A stretch of 26,312 bases of DNA, taken from Ophioceras dolichostomum (lineage: Eukaryota; Ascomycota; Sordariomycetes; Magnaporthales; Ophioceraceae). Positions 10,869 through 19,551 of this stretch are shown here, in pieces. The stretch covers positions 1-26,312 of the forward strand of contig PYST01000460.1 in NCBI GenBank assembly GCA_003049485.1, in the 5' to 3' direction. A model generated the notes under the pieces. That model searched no databases, was not told where the DNA came from, and was given only the letters and a program-made list of their open reading frames with translations. A program made the translations under genes and the position numbers. Within the stretch, counting starts at the first letter, position 1; each line of letters opens with the position of its first letter.

Positions 10869-12765
10869 ATGAAGCTCCTCACGACCCCGCACCGACGATT
10901 GATCGGGCTTGTGCTCGCACTCCACGCTGCTCTCTCGGCCGCTTTCCCAACCCCAGGGCAGGGCCGTAATGACCACGAGACCGGAAGCGACCACGCCGCC
11001 GCCAAGGTCCCGAAGCTAGGCGCGGTCGCTTCCGAGTGCGACGTGTGCTCGGAGATCGGAACCCGGCTCCTCCAGCAAGGAGGCAATGCCGTGGACGCGC
11101 TGGTAGGCACGGTTTTCTGCGTCGGGGTGGTCGGCATGTACCACAGCGGCATCGGCGGGGGAGGGTTCTTACTGCTGAGGGACGCCAGCGGTCAGTACGA
11201 ATACGTCGACTTCCGGGAGACTGCCCCCGCCGCTGCGTTTGAGAGCATGTACACCAACAACACGGACGCAAGTCTGTATGGCGGTTTGGCGAGGTACGCG
11301 AACTTCCTTAGCCTCCACCACCTCAGACAATAACATCTCAGGGAGACAGACCCTTGCCTTCAAGTCGCAAGGTACCTGCATAGGTACTGATGACATCCAA
11401 CCGCGAATTTCTAACAGCGGCGTCCCCGGCGAAATACGCGGCCTATCGCACATCCACACCAGGCACGGCAAGCTGCCCTGGAAGAAGGTGCTGCAGCCCG
11501 CCATCAAGGTGGCGCGACACGGCTTCAAGGTCACCGCAGACCTCATCCGGTACATGGACAGCGTCACCACGAACGGCACGAGCTTCCTCGTCGAAGACCC
11601 GAGCTGGGCGCTCGACTTCGCCCCCCACGGCACCCGCGTCGCCCTCGGCGAGACCATGACGCGCCGGCGCTACGCCGACACGCTCGAGATCATTGCGGAC
11701 AACGGCCCAGACGCCTTCTACACGGGCGTCTTGGCCCGCACGACGATCGCGGCCCTGCGGAAGGCGAACGGCACCATGACGCTGGCCGACCTCGCGAACT
11801 ACACCGTCGCCGTCCGCACGCCCGCCGAGATCACCTACCGCGGCTATAAGATCCGCAGCTGCGGCGCGCCCGCAGGCGGCGGCGTCGCGCTCTCCGCCCT
11901 CAACGTGCTCTCGGGCTACGACCCCGTCGTCTTTGGCGGCGCCTCCCTATCCTCCGCGGCGGCGAGCCCCAACGTCTCGGCCCAACGCCTCGACGAGTCC
12001 CTCCGCTTCGCCTACGCGCAGCGCACGAAGCTAGGCGACCCGTCCTTCGTGACGGACCTCGCGGCCTACGAAGCCTCCATGCTCTCCCCGGAAGTGGCCG
12101 CCGAGGTGCGGGGGAAGATATCGGACACGGCCACGCACGACACGGCGTACTACGACCCTGCCGGGCTGGAGTCGCTCGAGACGCCGGGGACGTCCCATGT
12201 CGCGGTGGCGGACCGGAGCGGGATGGCGGTGACGCTCACGACGACTGTCAACCTGCTGTTCGGCTCGCGGCTGATGGTGCCCGAGACGGGCGTGATCATG
12301 AATAACGAGATGAACGATTTCAGCATTCCCGGCTCGTCGAACGCGTTCGGTTACGCGCCCAGTCCCGCTAACTACGTGAGGCCCGGCAAGCGGCCGTTGA
12401 GCTCCATCACGCCCGTCATCGTCGAGACTTCTGACGGCAAGCTTTACCTCGTGGTGGGCGCCGCGGGCGGGAGCAGGATCATCACGTCGACGGTGCAGAA
12501 CGTTTTGCATGTGCTGGATGGAAGGATGTCGGTTGCTGAGGCACTGGCTATGCCGAGATTGCATGACCAGCTTGTGCCTGCTGTGACGACGTTCGAGTAC
12601 GCGTATGATAATGCGACGGTGGCGCATCTGAAGGGTATTGGGCATAACGTGTCGTGGGTTGCGCCGGGGCAGAGCGCCGCGCAGGCGGTGAGGTTGTTGG
12701 GGAATGGGACGTTTGAGGCGGCGGGTGAGCCGAGGCAGACGAACTCTGGGGGGTATGCGGTGTAG
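10869..12765 (+). CDS. Secreted gamma-glutamyltranspeptidase (Ntn hydrolase)
   Basis: Transfers or hydrolyses the gamma-glutamyl group of glutathione and related peptides, normally outside the plasma membrane or in the vacuole. Exons 10869-11293 and 11418-12765 (intron 124 nt, GTACGC...AACAG) give 590 residues, normal length. The ATG at 10869 starts a signal peptide ending near ALHAALSAAF. Large-subunit landmarks are GGNAVDAL, SGIGGGGF, DFRETAP and, across the splice, GGLASGVPGE. The self-processing nucleophile is Thr400 in ETPGTSHVAVAD, with the small subunit beginning there. It is followed by NLLFGS, GVIMNNEMNDF, RPLSSITP and GAAGGSRII, all family hallmarks, so the enzyme should mature and be active. 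Several N-glycosylation sequons (NNT, NGT, NYT, NVS, NAT) fit secretion. The stop follows NSGGYAV. Confidence 0.95.
11294..11417 (+). other. Intron of the gamma-glutamyltranspeptidase gene
   Basis: Donor GTACGC after GCGAG and acceptor AACAG before CGGCGTCCC. Splicing creates the AGC codon in the conserved GGLASGVPGE block. An apparently longer open frame runs through part of the intron but destroys that motif. Confidence 0.9.
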
Positions 12766-13044
12766 TAACTGGGCAACCGAGATTGGTCGGCGATAATACC
12801 TCTACCATGGTACTAGGATATATGATGTGCGTGAAAAGGAGGTGTCCGGAGCCCCGAGGAGGATATATGACGGCCGCCCAGCAAGCTCTCGCTAATTACG
12901 TGGGGAAGTGAAACGAGGTTGAAGAGCCGAGGACTGCCAGGCTACTAGCATCTGAGTACCTTACTAACAAGGTACCTAACACTTAGTACCTAGATACCTA
13001 CTACGTATTAACAGAAACGAGACGAGGCTCGCTTCGAGTCCCTT
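12766..13044. other. Short intergenic region with TACCTA-type motifs
   Basis: No gene seen. From 12970 to 13008 there are several copies of GGTACCTA, AGTACCTAG and ATACCTACT in tandem-like arrangement, the densest group of this motif in the window. Confidence 0.5.
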
Positions 13045-13272
13045 ATGTGCCAACCAGGCGTCGGCGCCGAGTCCACGCCTGGATGGGTGTTCCTCTCCTC
13101 GCTGGTGCCGAGGCGGTGGAGTGAAAAGTACCGGTACTGGCAGACGGTCGGATCCGTCCTGTTCGTGGCCGCCGTGGCGCGTCTGCCGTGCTGGCAGAGG
13201 GCCTTCAACACCGGCCCCGTGCAGTAGTACCTGTTGCTGACTTCCCTGTTTCACATCGCTCATGAAGGTTGA
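13045..13272 (+). pseudogene. Remnant of an acyltransferase-3 type membrane protein
   Basis: A 60-codon open stretch carries TPGWVFLSSLVPRRWSEKYR, then YWQTVGSVLFVAAVA (membrane-like) and RLPCWQRAFNTGPVQ. This order and spacing recall the region before the QYLGxISYxLYLxHG motif of fungal acyltransferase-3 proteins. A TAG at 13225-13227 interrupts at that motif, and readthrough gives YLLLTSLFHIAHEG, a degraded version. No intact upstream or downstream parts are visible. The family call comes from motif memory without an alignment. A short real protein is unlikely because the domain is only a fragment. Confidence 0.45.
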
Positions 13273-13610
13273 GTATGACATTCATATCAATGAGAACCCT
13301 CCTCCTGACGGATATGTTCAGGTGCGACCCAAGCCCCCCCCCAATGTGTGGAGCCACTGTGGCGATGATCAACCTCATCGATGCCTTCGCGAGGCTGGTT
13401 AGGCGGTGATTCTTGACGAGACTGGGCTTCAATCTAAGCAGAAGGGTCTAGTAGTATCGAAGATACGGACAGCATCAGCGTTGTGCAGAGGTTGGTCGGT
13501 TGAACCGAGTCCCTTCCGGGCATGCTGCTCGGCAGTGGCCCCGAGCCCTCATGGGCCGCTCTTCACAGAGAAGGTCGGCCCCAGCCTCCATTAAGAAGGG
13601 ATGGGCGTTG

Positions 13611-13618
13611 TATATAAA
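13611..13618 (+). promoter_or_regulatory. Orphan TATA-box-like element
   Basis: TATATAAA followed by GGGTC matches a fungal core promoter well, but only a 16-codon frame (ATG at 13648) follows. It may be a promoter left from a lost gene or drive a non-coding transcript. The function is inference. Confidence 0.3.
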
Positions 13619-14122
13619 GGGTCATTCTCCTCGCCGTGTCCCGGGTATGGTGCCGAAGTCGCTGGCTCGCAGAGTGGCGTGGCCAGCTTCATTGTAGAAA
13701 ATGGCTGCCCTATGAAAGCGGACACGGGGCTTTGCCATAGCTTCTGCCGATCCAGCTTCCTCTTTGCTGTGGACTGAGTTGAATCAGGACGGCAGTTTAC
13801 ATTGTCATTTGACGAATGTGTACGCATGCCAACGAACATCAATGATGCTGCGGGTTGCCAGCTCGCAAGAAAAGTTCCAGCAGTGTCCGGCTTCGACGGA
13901 AGGGCTATGGGATAACTTCTGATGATAGTATCCTCTTGTCAGCTCGAGCGAGGCCCCTTGTCTCCCTTTCTCTCTTTTTTTTGTTTTTTTTTGTGGCAGG
14001 TCTTGGAGTGGGGGTAGCACATCCGGGTCTCGGATGCGGAGGACGCGTCCCCGACTAGTAGCTACTACAATAGAGGACTGCCCAAAGGTGGGATTTCAGG
14101 TGGATGGGTAAAACGTTGGCCA

Positions 14123-14154
14123 CCTACCTACCTACCTACCTACCTACCTACCTA
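14123..14154 (+). repeat. CCTA tetranucleotide microsatellite, about 8 copies
   Basis: Perfect tandem CCTA units run across 14123-14154. The unit differs from the fungal telomere repeat (TTAGGG), and the position between genes makes an internal microsatellite likely. Confidence 0.9.
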
Positions 14155-14429
14155 CTTATATTGAAGACACAACGGCGGAGCTCTCCGGGTATCCCTGATA
14201 ATGAGGGTCACGAGTCCGGTCTTCGAATTAATCTGTCACCGCGCTCGCTCTGGGCCGTTTCAGCTCCGCCATGATGAAGGCCAGGGCGCAGTGCACGGGC
14301 CCTCCTTCTGTCCACCACTGTACACAAAAGCTTTGTTGTTCGACAGGTGCCGTTCAGCGATCGCTCCACAGCTACGCTACCAGCTAAGGTAAGTGCCTGA
14401 ATCAAGATCCTATCCCTCACACGGTATGC

Positions 14430-15329
14430 TCATGGGAACGACAGAAAAGGCCCCAACGGCGCGCGATTGTCATCGCCGTTACTTCCCTCGACCTTGACCT
14501 GCGCGCACGCGATGAAGAACTCTGGCGCTGCCTGCGGGGTCTGCTGGTTCAACACGATCTTCTCTATCCGTACAAGGTAGTTCCCGTCCGGGATCGTGGT
14601 TGGCACCATGAATAGAGCGTCTAAGTTCGTGTGATGATGATCTGTCAGCCAGGACGAGTCCGTGAACTTGGGTCACTTTCTTCCAGCTGGAATACGGATC
14701 AAGGAAGCTTGGGAGCTTTCGTGCAACGAGGGAAGGGCAGGTATGGCAATGAAGGGAGAAAAGGGAGCAAACATGTACCGCAAAGACCCCATGGTAGTCG
14801 TTTAGTCTTCCTCCTCTTCTCCGGCGTCCCGTCTGGGCTAGTCCGCACCAGCCTGCCAGATCCGCTGCCCACAGACCCCACGGTGTCAGCAATCTTCACG
14901 AACACCTTTCCTGCCGGATACCATGTGTCAATTTCGACTCCATCCGGGGCACGCGCCATGAAAATCATCGTGGGGCCCATGTGGTTGAGGCTAGGGTCGG
15001 AGACGCTGACGACAAAGCCGAGTTCCGTGCCCGCCTGCACGGTTGCGGTGGTCGAAGTCGCCGTAGTAGTAGTCCCCGACCGCGGGCTTGCCATCTGGCA
15101 ACCGCACTGTATATCGGTGCTGTTGACGGCCGTGACGGGTGCATCGCCTACCGCCCGACGGACGGCGGTCCACTCGTTGACTTCCGGGACGCCGTTAACG
15201 ATCAGGCGTGGGAATCGGTCTGTGTTTGGGGAGCTGTCAGTCTGCAATCAGGATGCAGGAGCGGGTTTGTTCCGTACATTGCGCGGCGACAGTTGCCGCT
15301 AGCAATAGCCAAATGGTTATGAGATACAT
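14430..15329 (-). CDS. AA9 (lytic polysaccharide monooxygenase)-like secreted protein with altered copper site
   Basis: AA9 enzymes oxidatively cleave cellulose or hemicellulose using a copper held by a histidine brace. My model is 15329-15278, 15219-14779 and 14641-14430 (introns 58 and 137 nt), 234 residues. The ATG starts a signal peptide (MYLITIWLLLAATVAA). Splicing then gives QYRFPRLIVNGV, matching the family's N-terminal HYRFPxLxVNG, but with Gln17 where the copper-binding His should be. APVTAVNSTDIQC and ATVQAGTELGF follow, then the conserved second His in LNHMGP. After the second intron come VPTTIPDGNYLVRIEKIVLN and PEFFIACAQV. The usual IALH, QFY and axial Tyr are VLN, EFF and Phe. 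The disulfide cysteines (IQC, IAC) remain. The second splice is less certain, as an acceptor at 14667 is also possible. The stop falls inside the family's SFPGAY ending. A redox-active LPMO is unlikely; binding-only or decaying are the alternatives. Confidence 0.75.
15220..15277 (-). other. First intron of the AA9-like gene
   Basis: 58 nt on the minus strand, donor GTACGG after CAAT, CTGAC in its 3' third and acceptor ACACAG. It joins the signal peptide directly to QYRFPRL. This join decides the mature N-terminal residue, which is the key point about the gene. Confidence 0.8.
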
Positions 15330-16162
15330 TCTGCCCGATCGTCGAGATGTCGAAGTTGTGATTGTGAAGACCGCTCGTAAGGCGGCAGCTCGTGTAGTTA
15401 CCACGGTGGCAGGGTCGGATCTTGAAGTAGGCAGGTACCAAAGAAAACTGAGTCTCGCAACGCTGAGATAGGAAGCATGCGAGGACCACGGCTACTTTTT
15501 AACTTGCTACGAATCGAGACGCCCTCGCCCCTGGGCAGTGGTACGATGTGTAAGCTGTACCCTTTGTACGGCCAATGATGTCTGGTTTCGCCGGCTTACC
15601 CCTGAACCTTCCCGCTAGCAGGGACTATCATTTCGCGTGTATTGCACCCGTGTTGTTCAGGAGCGCACAATACGACCTCCTGCATGGCTCGTATGGCGTT
15701 CGGCACGCATATGCTCATCAAATGCTTATCTTCTCTCTCTAAGATCCCGAGCTGCCTATCGAGGTAACTCTGCGTCAGACTATATATACACTTGTGCAAC
15801 GCAGACTGGTGCGCAACGGATCTTGATCTTATTTGTTTTCCCCCGTAGCGAGCGTGGCACCGGAGGCGCACTTCACAGAGGATCAGGGTCACGAGACACG
15901 CCGGAGAAGGAGGGCTAGCAGACTTCTCGAGGTTATGTGGACATGTGGAGTAACTTGAGCATGCGATCGATGGGATGAGCACCTATCCTTCCTCACCGTA
16001 AGAAATGCCCATCCCGGACTCACGGCCTCAAGAACGAGGGCGATTCTTAACTTTTATTGGTTGCTGCGGAATGAATGCATAACAAAGCCTGGTGAACGTA
16101 ATGCTGATGACTGATGGCTGACCCGGGGAGAATTGCCCGTTGACTGGTAGGACCTGTGTGAC

Positions 16163-16178
16163 ATTTTACACGTAAAAT
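16163..16178. repeat. Short inverted repeat
   Basis: ATTTTAC and GTAAAAT arms (7 bp each) flank AC. It is the right size for a dimeric protein binding site, but could be chance in an AT-richer patch. Confidence 0.4.
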
Positions 16179-16346
16179 CTACTGACGTTTGATAAGAGGG
16201 ACGCAGCTCACGCGTGCACCAACGTTGTGGCCACCAACATTATGGTCGCGTGAAGGAAATGACTCCAATGTTGAGATTCGGAACTTGCATACCAATCCCA
16301 ACGATCATGAGATCATAAACGAGGTTAAAACTCATCAAGACACTGG

Positions 16347-16525
16347 TGGGCGAGAAAACGGCGGAAAACGGGGTGAAGGAAAGGACAGAGAAGGCAAAAG
16401 GAAACAAAAATACAATCAAGAAAGGAAAGCAAAGACGAAAACATGGGAGAAAGGAGAAAGTCAAGCAGAAGAGTGACAAAAATGAAAATATAAAAATGAA
16501 AAGAGAAAAAGAAAGAAGAAAGGTA
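16347..16525 (+). repeat. Purine-rich low-complexity tract
   Basis: About 180 bases almost entirely A and G on the plus strand, with few C or T. Open frames through it encode Lys/Glu/Arg-rich low-complexity peptides and are not credible genes. Confidence 0.75.
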
Positions 16526-16734
16526 TACTAGTACACTCCGATCAGCTGCGTCTTCTCCATGGGTTAGATCTCCGGAACTTGGTCCTCGCTCTCGTCGTCG
16601 TTGGGCTCGGACCAGGACCAGGGCACTCGGACTTGAGCGCGCCGACGCCGCCGCCACCACCCACCTTCGCCCCAGCCACGGATCAAATCACATCACCGCT
16701 ACCAGGTACCTAGTAGGCAGTAGTTAGGTTAGAC

Positions 16735-17906
16735 TCAACACCTCGGATTCTTGCTCGCCGGGTTCTGGTCCTGAATAGGATTGCAACCCGGCAGCTTCTC
16801 CATCGTGCCCAGCACCTGCTCGGCGCCCGCCTTCGGCGTCTTCCTGCACTTCGCCCGCATACCATGCTGCTGTATCGACGGCACCAAGGGAGGGCAGTCC
16901 TCGATCCGTCCGCTGTCCCCCGAGCATTGCTTCACCGCGGCCGCCAGCGTGGCCTCCTTCCACCCCATCAGGAAGTCCCCGTGCGAGCCGTACCCCGTGC
17001 GGTCCCCGTTCGCGAACACCCAGGGGTGCGACTTCCCATCGGGCGTCCACAGGTCGTTGAAGTCCTTGATGTCGTAGAAGATCTCGAAGAAGAGCGTGAT
17101 GAGGCGCACTGGGTGCGTGTCCGGGCACTGCCCGTGCTCGCCCCGGTCGCTGTACACGACGTGAGACTTGTGCGTGTCGGAGTCGAGGCTCGTGCCGTCC
17201 CAGCAGGATGGGAAGCGCACCTGCACGCGGAGGCCGCCGTCGCAGCGGACGAGGGGGAACGTCTGGCTGTCAGGCACGTTGCCGCCGAGGCAGACGTAGG
17301 TGATGGCCTCCGTCTCGTGCTTCTCTTGGTCGGTGGCGCTGCGCGCGGCGCGGGCGTAGGGGTCGCCGGCTATCATGCGGAAGCCTTTGGGGAAGGGCTG
17401 GATGCCCTTTATTGTCTCGGGACCTTCGTGGTTGATTCGGAACCTGATTTGGCGGCGGCCGGTGCCACTGTCAGGACCATCTCCAGAGCTCCGATAGAAC
17501 AAGACGGGCACCCACTATGAGGGCATGGCTAGTTTGAGATGGGAACTCACAGGTAGTACACGTTCGAGCCTGAGTGGTGCACGCTGGTGAAGCTCCCGTT
17601 CGGGTGGTGGAAGTACAGCTGCGGCGTCCAGTAGTTCGACAGATCGTCGAGGATGTCGCACGTCGTGCAGGTGGACTGCTGCGTGGTGTCGTACGTCATG
17701 GTCTCCGCAAAGGCGTCGCCGCCGTTGATGGTGTGGACGTGGGAGGAGAGCTGGCCCGGCGCAACGATGGGGTCGACTCGCTCCTGGATCAGCGGGTCAC
17801 AGCCGATGATGAAGAAGCCATCGGCGCCGTGAGGGCCCAGGACAGCTGTGAGCAGGAGCCCCAGTGTGAGCCTCAGAAGACTCGTATGGGGACGTAGTGA
17901 CGACAT
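16735..17906 (-). CDS. Secreted DUF1996 domain protein
   Basis: DUF1996 proteins are common secreted fungal proteins of unknown biochemical function, sometimes fused to WSC domains. Exons 17906-17551 and 17488-16735 (intron 62 nt) give 369 residues. The ATG at 17906 begins a signal peptide (RLTLGLLLTAVLGPHGADG). Then follow ERVDPIVAPGQLSSHVHTIN, CTTCDILDDLSNYWTPQLYF and, after the intron, GIQPFPKGFRMIAGDP. TFPLVRCDGGLRVQVRFPSC and the C-terminal HPVRLITLFFEIFYDI...F block complete the classical order. Cysteine pairs are conserved-looking, and the tail is Cys-containing with no GPI-like hydrophobic end or WSC domain. The donor GTGAGT after TACTACCT is clear. The acceptor is ambiguous: 17489 (CGGAG) or one 21 bases further on (GACAG) both keep the frame, while the more obvious ATAG at the start of the long open frame does not. 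Confidence 0.88.
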
Positions 17907-19551
17907 CCCGGAGTCAGATCTTGGTCGCGTTCTCCTCTTGATTGACAGGTTCGGGACAGCTTGTGGCTGATTATCACGGTGTGGAGAAGAGAGTGGTTCA
18001 CAGCAGACCTGGTGCACACACGGAAGAGAGAGATTGGAACGAAGAGCAAGAGCGAGGGCTCGAAAGACGAAGGGAAGTTCCAGTGACGACCAGGCCAGCC
18101 TGGGCGGTATAGTAACTGCCTTGGGCTTCACTCTCAGAATACTTCACCCTCGGAAACTTCGGAGCGTGGGAGTGCGAACCGGGACAACTTAAAAGCGGTG
18201 GGATGAGACGGTGCCGCTCTCCTTTTCTTTCATCCCAACTCCCGAACAAGGGGGGGACTGTTCTCCCCATGGAGGATGTAATGGGGAGGAGGAATCATTT
18301 CTCCTGTCCCGTTCTGTCGGTTGCGGTTGGCCGAGAGTCTCGGCCGCCTGGTCCGCGCCTCAGCCTAGTTATCTCGGCGATTTTGGTGGCTGCGGCGCAC
18401 GACGCCTCGACGGCGAGCCGCGAGAACAGAAAAGTTGGCCAAGGCCGTATGCGTATATGGCCTGTTGGGAGGTCGACAGTGTTGGAGCTAGCTGTCTTTG
18501 GTCAGTAGATGCATACGGCTTGTGTCATTGGGCCGTTGGTTGGGTCGTGTGAGTGTGGCCTGAGGTTGGGCCGTTGGCGACCATATCACAACTAAGGTCC
18601 CTACCTTAGATGGGGAGGTAACTTCTCTTCCTTCCAAGGCAGACCGGGTCCAGACCACGGATAGAGACGAGAACGAACAGACGAAGCGGGACAGACGACT
18701 TCCCCATCCAAGGAATTGCTGGAGTTGATCCGGAATCCCAACCGATAAAATAAAATCCTCCCGATTAGCCAAGCGCGGGGCGGAGCTATTATCGGATGCT
18801 TGATCATTGGCGATACCCGTTCACTGGCCCGGTTTTCGGGCTGCTGTGCCGCCTGTGTTTGGTGGCCAGGCTGTGCTTGGCGCCATCTTCGCGCATACGC
18901 ACTCCGGTAGTGGTTGCAGGCATTTTGACCAACGTTTCACATCCCCCGCCAACAGATTTGCTTGTCTTGCTACCCGGAGAGAAAAAAGAAAAAAAGAAAC
19001 GAAAAAACATGGACGCCTGGTGCGAATCGACGCCGTACATCGTGGGGGCCGAAGCCATTCCCGGGGGATCGGTTGGTGGGACGGCACTGAGGGGACTGGG
19101 AATCGCCTGGAAGCCAATAAGCCGGGCGATCGCAACGACCGAGCCGCCGCCACAAGATTCCATCGCTACCAGGGAGAGAAAGCAAACGACGGCGAGGCGT
19201 CTGCATCTGGTCTGGTCTACGACATCGGCGGCGGCCCCCGTTGCGTCTGCGCCACAGGAGGTCAGCGTCGCTGGATCATTACCAAAGCACCCCATTGCCC
19301 CTGTGCCGCCAGCTAGTGTAGAAGGGGGACATACCGTTTTTTTTTTCAGAGCGCAGCGGGAGCCTGAAAAAAACTTTGAACCGCCAAGAACATCAACGAT
19401 GGATCTGAATAATTTTCTGGTGCCCGCTGAGCAAGCCAATAAGTCCCGTGTGAGAAAGGTGATTTCTGTTTGGTGATTCCTGTTTGATGATTCAGGGAGT
19501 CAGGAGGCGGCCCAGTGCAGAGAGGGATCCCACGCGCGCAAACTAGCCTAC
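17907..19551. other. Intergenic region, no firmly supported gene
   Basis: About 1.6 kb. Between 18800 and 19440 three frames on two strands stay open for 170-226 codons, an effect of GC-rich composition rather than of one gene; none has domain content. Near its end, an ATG at 19399 opens a 20-codon stretch (DLNNFLVPAEQANKSRVRK) followed by a GT, which resembles the start of a fungal zinc-cluster regulator but has no continuation (see findings). Confidence 0.45.

Larger units (their letters stand above)
13273..14429. other. Intergenic region with orphan TATA box and microsatellite
   Basis: No supported gene. It contains a strong TATATAAA at 13611, T-runs at 13975-13993, the CCTA repeat at 14123, and, just beside 14430, family-like sequence beyond the AA9-like stop codon. 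Confidence 0.5.
15330..16734. other. Intergenic region, no supported gene
   Basis: About 1.4 kb between two minus-strand genes. Open frames here are short or low-complexity. It contains a short palindrome (16163-16178) and a long purine-rich tract (about 16347-16525). Confidence 0.5.

Noticed and set aside
12031..12645. 204-codon minus-strand frame opposite gamma-glutamyltranspeptidase
   Set aside because: Antisense shadow of the conserved small-subunit coding region.
14123..14154. CCTA array as a telomere remnant
   Set aside because: The unit is not the fungal telomere repeat (TTAGGG/CCCTAA) and it is perfect but short, so a plain microsatellite.
16864..17520. 218-codon plus-strand frame opposite the DUF1996 gene
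   Set aside because: Antisense shadow; composition typical of reverse reading, no domain.
18796..19476. 226-codon plus-strand frame with an ATG
   Set aside because: The same interval is open on the minus strand (211 codons) and in another plus frame. The peptide is low-complexity (KKEKKKRK) and has no domain, so this is a composition effect.
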